Part shown: piece by piece, positions 5,415 to 12,069 of the stretch
Layout of the letters: each line of letters opens with the position of its first letter
Numbering within the stretch: position 1 is the first letter of the stretch
Assembly (NCBI GenBank): GCA_964524145.1
Contig: CAZGCA010000082.1
Location: 1-27,055 of the forward strand
Origin: CAZGCA01 sp964524145
GTDB taxonomy: Bacteria; Hydrogenedentota; CAZGCA01
Length of the DNA: 27,055 bases
Reading direction: 5' to 3'
Position numbers and translations under genes: made by a program
The notes under the pieces: generated by a model
Seen by the model: only the letters and a program-made list of their open reading frames with translations
Database searches by the model: none
Told to the model about the DNA's origin: nothing

Positions 5415-7613
5415 GTGAGCTTACGGCTAAACAAGCCTCAGCAGACAACTGAATGTCATTCTGAGCGAAGCGAAGAATCTCGCTTCTTGAGGCTTCTTAC
5501 AACCCGAGATGGTCCGTGTTTGCTCAGGCGGCGTTTGGGTTCGACTGTTTTCATCGCGGTTCTGTGTCTCGCACTCGTCATTTGTCACGCGGCAGGTGCG
5601 GGCCAGCTCGACGATCTGGTGAACGCTCTCGCGGGGCAGATCGAATCGGAACGGGTGCGGGCGCGGCAGCATCTCCCTGCCTTTGGTACAGATGCTATCC
5701 CGGCGTTGATCCCGTTGGTAAGCCACGAGAAGATCGCCATCAGCAAACCCGCTCGCGACGTGTTGATGGACATCGCCAACGAGGTGTCTGTACCCGGCCG
5801 GGACACGGCGCGCCGCGAAGCGTGTCGGCTTTTCATGTCGATGATAGCCGCCGGCCAGCCTGAAGCCACGACGGTCTGCGGTTTGCGGCTGCTCGCCATG
5901 ACGGTCCCCGACGGGTTCGATGTCACGCCCATCGCCGCGCTCCTTGCTGATCGGCACTATCGCGAGAAGGCGCGTGTCGCGTTTGAGCGAATCGGATCGC
6001 CGGAGGCCGTTCGGGCGTTGCGGGAATCTCTTCGAGACGCCGACGCCGACTTCACGTGCGCATTGCTGAACTCGCTCGGCGCGCTTGGCGACTCCGACAG
6101 TGTGGAAACCATCACGCGACTGGCCCTGCACGAGAATCCGCGGGTACGGTTGGCCACAGCGCACGCGTTGGCACTCATCGGAGACCCGGCTTCAGAGTCC
6201 GCGCTTACCAAGGTTGTCGAGAAGGCGGCCGAGAAGCATCGGCCGGAAGCCGTCGATTCGTTATTGTTGCTCGCCGATTCCGTCGTACGCAAGCATTGCG
6301 ACAAGAAAACGGCCCGGCGCATCTATCTTAACGTGCTGAACTCGTCGGACGAGGAAACGTTGCGCAGCGCGGCTCTCGTGGGACTGGGAACGGTGGGCGA
6401 TCTCGCTGTTATCCCGACCGTTCTTGATGTGCTCGACGCAGCCGACGAGGACGCGCACATCCGGTCGAGCGCCGTCGACGCCCTCAAATGTTTTGAAACC
6501 AGGGGCGTGTGTGCTCGTGTGCGACGCGAGTATGTCGACCGGCCGACAAAGACGCAGTTGGCGGCAATCGAGGTGCTCGGCGCGCGCGGGAACCCGGAAT
6601 CGCTGCCGCTCCTGATGGAGGAAACGCAGAACGATGACGAGAGGGTTCGGCTGGCGGCTTTGCGTGCGCTCGGCGACCTGGGCCAACCCGGCGCGTTGGA
6701 TACGCTCGTCGAGGCGGCGCAGACGGGTTCGGTCGATGAGAAGGCCGTGGCCATCGCTGCCGCAGCCGATCTGGCCGACACTCTGAAAACGCAAGGCAAA
6801 CGCGATGCTGCCGGACGGGCATACACGCACGTGCTCGAGCTGGCTGCCGACGACGCGATGCGTTCACGCACGCTCCGCGGGCTGGCAATTTGTCCCGTTC
6901 CGGAAGCTGCATCCGTCGTCATATCGAACGCGGACAATCCGGAGCTGAAAGACGAATCCATCCCGGCGTTGGCCGCGGTTGCCGCGGTCCTCGAAAACGC
7001 AGGCCGGAAACGCGAAGCGCTGCAGGCGTACGAGAAGCTCTACGCGCTTGGCCCGTCGGTCGAGGAGATGCGCGCGATCGTGCCCAGGATGAAAGCGGTT
7101 GGGTCGACGATCAACGTCGCGCGCGGTCTCGGATTCGTCACGAGCTGGTGGCTTATCGGTCCGTTCAGCGACGAAGGAGGCGAGGGGTGGGGGACGGCAT
7201 ACGTCGGGGAGCCGGATGTCGACGTGACCACCGCTGTGGACTCGAAAACGAGCTGGAAACACGTCGTCACCGCCGACGAGATGGGCAAAGTCAACCTGCT
7301 TGCGACGGTCGGTCGGCACGACCACGTTGTGGCGTACGCTTACACCGAGATAGAGGTTGCTGAGGAACGGAAAGCGGTGCTTCGGCTCGGCGTCGACGAC
7401 GGTGTCAAATGCTGGGTCAACGGCGAGCTGGTTTGGGACAATTACGTCAACAGGCCTATCACCGTCGACCAGGACAAACCGGAATGCCGTCTCAAAGCCG
7501 GCGTCAACCGCATCCTGCTCAAGATCAGCCAGAACAACATGGGCTGGGAGTTCTGCATGCGCGTCACCACCACCGACGGAGCCGTGATACCGTTGGTCCA
7601 ACGCGCCGAGTAG
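5415..7613 (+). CDS. Secreted HEAT-repeat protein with C-terminal beta domain
   Basis: 732 residues from GTG 5415, chosen because GGAGAGG lies 4 bases upstream. ATG 5394 and TTG 5520 are alternatives, and the true start is uncertain because a dispersed repeat (5454-5482) lies between the start and the hydrophobic leader. The leader, RRRLGSTVFIAVLCLALVIC, fits a signal peptide. Residues about 65-560 are helical HEAT/PBS-lyase-type repeats (VRALRESLRDADADF, VRLAALRALGDLGQPGALD). From about 573 a separate domain begins with SWWLIGPFSDEGGEGW and continues ERKAVLRLGVDDGVKCWVNG, GVNRILLKISQ, resembling the beta-sandwich sugar-binding-like or PA14-like modules of such proteins. It likely acts as a periplasmic scaffold or binding protein; no enzyme motif is present. 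Confidence 0.85.
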   Translation: MSLRLNKPQQTTECHSERSEESRFLRLLTTRDGPCLLRRRLGSTVFIAVLCLALVICHAAGAGQLDDLVNALAGQIESERVRARQHLPAFGTDAIPALIPLVSHEKIAISKPARDVLMDIANEVSVPGRDTARREACRLFMSMIAAGQPEATTVCGLRLLAMTVPDGFDVTPIAALLADRHYREKARVAFERIGSPEAVRALRESLRDADADFTCALLNSLGALGDSDSVETITRLALHENPRVRLATAHALALIGDPASESALTKVVEKAAEKHRPEAVDSLLLLADSVVRKHCDKKTARRIYLNVLNSSDEETLRSAALVGLGTVGDLAVIPTVLDVLDAADEDAHIRSSAVDALKCFETRGVCARVRREYVDRPTKTQLAAIEVLGARGNPESLPLLMEETQNDDERVRLAALRALGDLGQPGALDTLVEAAQTGSVDEKAVAIAAAADLADTLKTQGKRDAAGRAYTHVLELAADDAMRSRTLRGLAICPVPEAASVVISNADNPELKDESIPALAAVAAVLENAGRKREALQAYEKLYALGPSVEEMRAIVPRMKAVGSTINVARGLGFVTSWWLIGPFSDEGGEGWGTAYVGEPDVDVTTAVDSKTSWKHVVTADEMGKVNLLATVGRHDHVVAYAYTEIEVAEERKAVLRLGVDDGVKCWVNGELVWDNYVNRPITVDQDKPECRLKAGVNRILLKISQNNMGWEFCMRVTTTDGAVIPLVQRAE
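5454..5482 (+). repeat. Half copy of a dispersed palindromic repeat inside a coding 5' end
   Basis: The 29-bp sequence begins tgtcattctgagcgaagcga and ends agaatctcg. It matches both arms of the full element at 16310-16391 with only 2-4 differences. It is read in frame as CHSERSEESR in the N-terminal extension of the HEAT protein. The second arm is missing. Confidence 0.8.
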
Positions 7614-7644
7614 AACACAAACACGCGTCCATGGGAGAAGCGAC

Positions 7645-8739
7645 ATGAGCGAGCTGTTCGAGAAGTGTCGATTGGGAAGTCTGGAACTCGAGAACCGGTT
7701 TGTCCGGTCGGCAACGTGGGAAGGGATGGCCCCGGATAACGGCGAAGTCACCGGCAAACTGGTCGAGATGTACCGGGTACTTGCCAAAGGCGGCGTGGGC
7801 TTGATCATCACCGGGTCGGCGTTCGTAGACCCTCGGGGCCGCTGCCTTCCGGGCCATCTGGGGATCGACAACGACGGCCTGATGCCGGGCCTGCGCACGG
7901 TTGCCGACGCCGTTCACGAGGAAGGCGGCACGGTTGTCGTGCAGATCACCCACGGCGGCACTCAGACGCTCGTTGACACCGGCATGCCGCCGGAAGCGCC
8001 ATCGGCCGTCCAGGACAGGTTGAGCGGCAATGTGCCGGTCGAGATGACCCGGGACGATATCCAGCGCGTTGTGAACGCGTTTGCAGACGCTGCCCAGCGG
8101 ACTAAAGCGTGCGGGTTCGACGGCGTCCAGTTCCTGGCCGCCCACGGGTACCTGCTCTCGGAGTTTCTTTCGCCGTACACGAACGTGCGGACCGACGAGT
8201 ACGGCGGCCCCATCGAGAACAGGGCCCGAATAGTGTTGGAAGTGTACGACGCCATCCGCGAACGGGTCGGCACAGAGTATCCCGTACTGGTGAAGATCAA
8301 CGTAAGCGATTTCGACGATGGGGGGCTCGAAGCGGACGATTCGTTATGGGTGTGCGAACGGCTGGCCGAACGAGGGATCGACGCCATCGAGTTTAGCGGT
8401 GGCGTGAACGCTTCCGGCGAGATGGGCCCGATTCGGGCGGATATCGACAGTCCCGAAAAGGAAGCGTATTTCAAAGAGTACGCGCAACGGTTCACACCGC
8501 GCCTGACGTGTCCCGTGATACTGGTCGGCGGGATTCGTTCCCTCGACGTCGCCGAGAAGCTTCTCCGGGAAGGGACCGCCCAGTTCATCAGCATGTGCAG
8601 ACCGTTTATCTCGGAACCGGACCTCATCAACAGATGGGCCTCGGGCGACACGGAACCGGCACGCTGTACCTCGTGCTCGCAATGTGTCTTCGCCGGGTTG
8701 AGAGAAGGCGGCGTATACTGCGTACCGTTCGAGGGGTAG
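7645..8739 (+). CDS. Old Yellow Enzyme-family flavoprotein with Fe-S cysteine motif
   Basis: 364 residues, a single FMN-binding TIM barrel. Seen motifs: LELENRFVRSATWEGMAPDN at the N-terminus, QITHGGTQT (about 100-107), FDGVQFLAAHGYLLSEFLSP (158-177, active-site histidine and substrate region), YTNVRTDEYGGPIENRARI (NxRxDEYGG signature) and FSGGVN, LVGGIRS near the phosphate site. At the C-terminus C341, C344, C347 and C359 form C-x2-C-x2-C-x11-C, the cluster pattern of the trimethylamine dehydrogenase / 2,4-dienoyl-CoA reductase branch, but the C-terminal FAD/NAD domain of those enzymes is absent. The protein probably carries FMN and a 4Fe-4S cluster and takes electrons from a separate partner. 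It has no signal peptide, so it is cytoplasmic. GGGAGA lies 7 bases before ATG. Confidence 0.9.
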   Translation: MSELFEKCRLGSLELENRFVRSATWEGMAPDNGEVTGKLVEMYRVLAKGGVGLIITGSAFVDPRGRCLPGHLGIDNDGLMPGLRTVADAVHEEGGTVVVQITHGGTQTLVDTGMPPEAPSAVQDRLSGNVPVEMTRDDIQRVVNAFADAAQRTKACGFDGVQFLAAHGYLLSEFLSPYTNVRTDEYGGPIENRARIVLEVYDAIRERVGTEYPVLVKINVSDFDDGGLEADDSLWVCERLAERGIDAIEFSGGVNASGEMGPIRADIDSPEKEAYFKEYAQRFTPRLTCPVILVGGIRSLDVAEKLLREGTAQFISMCRPFISEPDLINRWASGDTEPARCTSCSQCVFAGLREGGVYCVPFEG

Positions 8740-8783
8740 CCAGCCGCCGCGTCCCCGAATTCGCTGCATTCAACCTGGAAGAC

Positions 8784-8812
8784 TTGCGCGGCTCACCCCT
8801 TCCGGATATACT
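8784..8812 (+). promoter_or_regulatory. Weak candidate promoter for the GH51-sulfatase pair
   Basis: TTGCGC (8784-8789), 17 bases, TATACT (8807-8812). The -10 is good; the -35 shares only TTG with consensus. The predicted leader is about 54 bases to ATG 8873. The stretch 8740-8872 holds nothing else recognisable. Confidence 0.3.
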
Positions 8813-8872
8813 TGCTGCGAAGCGCTGTGCCGCGGGAGCATTGACAAGCGTAGAGACAGGGAGGTGCAGGAC

Positions 8873-10447
8873 ATGAAGATCAGGAGCCGGCGGGTTTTGC
8901 ATGGTCTTGGTGGAGCAGCGCTGGGTGCTGCGGTTTGTGTGAGCCTGCTGCTTTCGAGTGTGAGCTGGGCGGAAAGCACGAATAAGATCGTCATCCACGC
9001 CGACCAGGGGAAGGAAACGATCAGCCGCCATATCTACGGCCATTTCTCGGAACATCTCGGCCGCTGTATCTACGACGGCTACTGGGTTGGCGAGGATTCC
9101 CCGATTCCCAACACACGCGGCATACGGAACGACATCGTCGAGGCGTTGCGCAAGATCAAGATCCCCAACCTGCGCTGGCCCGGCGGTTGTTTTGCCGACG
9201 AGTATCATTGGATGGACGGCATCGGTCCGCGCGAAGATAGGCCCACCATGGTCAACACCCATTGGGGCGGCGTCACCGAAGACAACAGTTTCGGCACGCA
9301 CGAGTTTATGGACCTCTGCGATCAGCTCGGTTGCGAACCGTACATCTGCGGCAACGTCGGCAGCGGCACGGTGCAGGAGATGCAGCAGTGGGTCGAGTAC
9401 CTGACCTTCGACGGGATCAGCCCTATGGCGGACCTCCGCCGCAAGAACGGGCGCGATGCCCCCTGGAAGGTGAAGTACTGGGCCGTGGGCAACGAGAACT
9501 GGGGATGCGGCGGCAGTATGACACCCGAGTATTATGCCGGCGAGTATCGTCGATTCCAAACGTACCTGCGCAACTTCTCCGGCAACCAGCTGTACAAAGT
9601 CGCGTGCGGGCCCGCGGGCGGAAACTACAAGTGGACCGAGGTGCTCATGCGAGAGGCGGGCCGGTTTATGGACGGTCTGGCGTTGCACTACTATTGCGGT
9701 TCGGGCAGGAAGACCCGTTCCGCGACACGGTTCGAGGAGGTCGACTGGTTCACACAACTCGATCGGGCACTGGATATGGAGCAGCTCGTCGCGAAGCACT
9801 CCGCCATCATGGATAAACACGACCGTGGAAAACGTGTCGCCCTGGTTGTCGACGAATGGGGCGCGTGGCACGAGGTCGAACCCGGCACCAACCCGGGTTT
9901 TCTCTACCAGCAGAACTCGCTGCGGGACGCTCTTGTTGCGGGCCTGACGCTCAACATCTTCAACCAGCACTGCGACCGCGTGAAGATCGCCAATATCGCG
10001 CAGACCGTCAACGTCCTGCAGGCCATGATACTGACCGAAGGCGAGAAGATGCTCCTGACGCCCACGTACCATGTGTTCGAGATGTACACGGTGCACCACG
10101 GCGCGACCATGCTGCCGCTTGACCTCGAGAGCGACGACTACGAGCTCGAGGGCAAGTCCATCCCGGCACTGAACGCCTCCGCGTCGCGCGATCAGGATGG
10201 CCGGATCCATATCACGCTCTGCAACGTCGACCCCAGCCGGGAGGCCTCGGTCACATGCCGGCTGCAGGGCGCGGATGTCTCCCGAGTAGCGGGACGGGTG
10301 CTGACCGCCGATACTATCACGGCTCACAACACGTTCGAGCAGCCCGACAAGGTCCGTCCGGTTTCGTTTGACGGAGCCAGACTCAACGGCAAAACACTTT
10401 CGATAACGCTGCCGCCGAAATCGGTGACGGTGTTGGAACTGTCATGA
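8873..10447 (+). CDS. Secreted GH51 alpha-L-arabinofuranosidase
   Basis: 524 residues. ATG 8873 has GGGAGG 8 bases upstream and opens a signal peptide with a twin-basic n-region and hydrophobic core, GAALGAAVCVSLLLSSVSWA. The family pattern is clear: GHFSEHLGRCIYDGYW near residues 56-71, NLRWPGGCFADEYHW (99-113), KYWAVGNENWGCGG with the expected acid/base E208, and VVDEWGAWHE with the expected nucleophile E328. The C-terminal part (about 400-524) is the beta-sandwich seen in GH51. The enzyme removes terminal arabinofuranose from arabinan, arabinoxylan or arabinogalactan side chains. Length and active-site residues are complete. A sulfatase follows after 48 bases, so the pair may act on a sulfated, arabinosylated glycan (inference). 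Confidence 0.93.
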   Translation: MKIRSRRVLHGLGGAALGAAVCVSLLLSSVSWAESTNKIVIHADQGKETISRHIYGHFSEHLGRCIYDGYWVGEDSPIPNTRGIRNDIVEALRKIKIPNLRWPGGCFADEYHWMDGIGPREDRPTMVNTHWGGVTEDNSFGTHEFMDLCDQLGCEPYICGNVGSGTVQEMQQWVEYLTFDGISPMADLRRKNGRDAPWKVKYWAVGNENWGCGGSMTPEYYAGEYRRFQTYLRNFSGNQLYKVACGPAGGNYKWTEVLMREAGRFMDGLALHYYCGSGRKTRSATRFEEVDWFTQLDRALDMEQLVAKHSAIMDKHDRGKRVALVVDEWGAWHEVEPGTNPGFLYQQNSLRDALVAGLTLNIFNQHCDRVKIANIAQTVNVLQAMILTEGEKMLLTPTYHVFEMYTVHHGATMLPLDLESDDYELEGKSIPALNASASRDQDGRIHITLCNVDPSREASVTCRLQGADVSRVAGRVLTADTITAHNTFEQPDKVRPVSFDGARLNGKTLSITLPPKSVTVLELS

Positions 10448-10495
10448 TATAGAAGTTATCGGTTCAGGGAGGAACAACGAAGCGGAGGCAGCGAC

Positions 10496-11950
10496 ATGAA
10501 CGAAGTGTTGCAGCAGACGACACGCAGGGAATTTCTGGCCCGGTCGGCCGGGGCGACGGCAGGGCTCGCTCTTTCGGGTCTGCTAAGACCGACCGCCGGC
10601 TATGCCGAGGGCGAGACGCAACGGCCGCCGAACTTCGTCATCATCTTTACCGATGACCAGGGCTATAACGACGTCGGTTGTTTTGGCTCGCCGATGATCA
10701 AAACCCCGCGGCTCGACCGTATGGCCGCGGAAGGGATGAAGTTCACCGACTTCTACTCGTCGTCGCCGGTTTGCACGCCGTCCCGCGCGTCGCTGATGAC
10801 AGGGTGCTACGCGCAACGTGTCAGTTTGGCAATGATCCCGTCGGAGAAAGGCAGTTGGCGCGGTCTCGTGCTGTTCCCTAACTCGAGCTACGGCATCCAC
10901 CCGGACGAGATCACCATTGCCGAGCTGTTGAAGGGTCTCGGCTACGCGACGGCCTGCGTCGGGAAATGGCATCTGGGCGACGCACCCATGTTCCTGCCCA
11001 CCCGCAACGGGTTCGATTCGTACTTCGGGATTCCCTACAGCAACGACATGAAGCCGGCACTGATCATGCGCGACGAGGAGGTGGTCGAGAACCCCGCCGT
11101 GCAGGAGACGCTCACCGAACGTTACACGGAAGAGGCAGTTCGGTTCATCACCGAAAACCGCGACAGACCGTTCTTTCTCTACCTGCCGCACAGTATGCCG
11201 CACGTACCGCTACACGTCTCGGACCGGTTTCGCGGCAAATCTGCCGGCGGGCTGTACGGTGACGTGATCGAGTGCATCGACTGGAGCGTGGGCCGCATTC
11301 TCGACACGCTCTCTTCGCTCGGTATCGACGACAACACGCTGGTGGTATTCACCTCGGACAACGGTCCCTGGTATTCGCAGGGAGAGCACGGCGGGTTCGC
11401 GACGCCGCTTCGTGCGGCAAAAGGCGCAACCTACGAAGGCGGCATGCGCGAGCCGTGCATCATGCGGTGGCCGGGCACGATCGCCGCCGGGACTGTCTGT
11501 TCCGAACTCGCGACTACCATGGACTTGTTGCCGACGTTGACCAAACTGGCCGGCGGCGCAGCGCCCTCGGACCGCATCATTGACGGAAAAGACATCTACC
11601 CGTTGATGACCGCTCAACCCGGCGCGAAAAGCCCCCACGAAACCTTCTTCTACTACTACGGGAACGAGCTGCACGCTGTGCGCAGCGGTCCGTGGAAGCT
11701 CAGGCTCCAGAACACGCTTCGCAACGAGGACATCTACCGGCGATGGAAAGACCACAGCGCGAGGATCCCCGAAGCCCTCTACAACCTGCGTACCGATCCC
11801 GGCGAACAGAAGACCGTTCTTAGAGACCACCGCGATATCGCCGAACGGTTGCGCGGCTTGGCTCAGAAAGCCCGTGAAGACCTCGGCGATTCTCGCACAA
11901 AGACCAAGGGCAAGAACGTGCGACCAATCGGAAAAGTGAGGGGCGATTGA
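10496..11950 (+). CDS. Tat-exported formylglycine-type sulfatase (S1), CTPSR type
   Basis: 484 residues. The Tat leader has TTRREFLARSAGATAGLAL. Metal-binding VIIFTDDQGYNDVGC follows at about 48-62, and the sulfatase signature is CTPSRASLMTG with C93 the cysteine converted to formylglycine. GKWHLGD, FTSDNGPW and RSGPWKL are further S1 motifs. It hydrolyses sulfate esters of an unknown, probably polysaccharide, substrate in the periplasm. It is strikingly similar to the minus-strand sulfatase at 19427-20851: both have YLPHSMPHVPLHVSD, GLYGDVI, IDWSVG, TLVVF-SDNGPW and IDGKDI-PL, which marks them as paralogues. It lies directly behind the arabinofuranosidase. No modifying enzyme is nearby. Confidence 0.93.
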   Translation: MNEVLQQTTRREFLARSAGATAGLALSGLLRPTAGYAEGETQRPPNFVIIFTDDQGYNDVGCFGSPMIKTPRLDRMAAEGMKFTDFYSSSPVCTPSRASLMTGCYAQRVSLAMIPSEKGSWRGLVLFPNSSYGIHPDEITIAELLKGLGYATACVGKWHLGDAPMFLPTRNGFDSYFGIPYSNDMKPALIMRDEEVVENPAVQETLTERYTEEAVRFITENRDRPFFLYLPHSMPHVPLHVSDRFRGKSAGGLYGDVIECIDWSVGRILDTLSSLGIDDNTLVVFTSDNGPWYSQGEHGGFATPLRAAKGATYEGGMREPCIMRWPGTIAAGTVCSELATTMDLLPTLTKLAGGAAPSDRIIDGKDIYPLMTAQPGAKSPHETFFYYYGNELHAVRSGPWKLRLQNTLRNEDIYRRWKDHSARIPEALYNLRTDPGEQKTVLRDHRDIAERLRGLAQKAREDLGDSRTKTKGKNVRPIGKVRGD

Positions 11951-11987
11951 GGAGAGAGGAACGCGCCATGAAGATTTTCTTGCGCAC

Positions 11988-12018
11988 TTGACCGGTGGCG
12001 GTGTCATAAGAGTAGAAT
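11988..12018 (+). promoter_or_regulatory. Possible promoter for the sigma-factor gene
   Basis: TTGACC (11988-11993), a 19-base spacer, TAGAAT (12013-12018). Spacing is longer than ideal. The left arm of the inverted repeat (12003-12013) runs into the -10. Confidence 0.35.
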
Positions 12019-12069
12019 CAACAGTTGAAGAGGTTGTTGTTCCTCGTGGAGGTTCGAAACTCTTATGAC
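12003..12069. repeat. 11-bp perfect inverted repeat around the sigma-factor leader and start codon
   Basis: gtcataagagt (12003-12013) and its exact reverse complement actcttatgac (12059-12069) flank 45 bases that include the ribosome site GGAGG (12048-12052). The right arm contains the ATG (12065-12067). In RNA this would put the start codon in a stem; in DNA the arms could be a paired operator. Confidence 0.65.

Noticed and set aside
8627..10327. 566-codon minus-strand open frame
   Set aside because: Antisense to the GH51 gene, whose catalytic motifs are intact.
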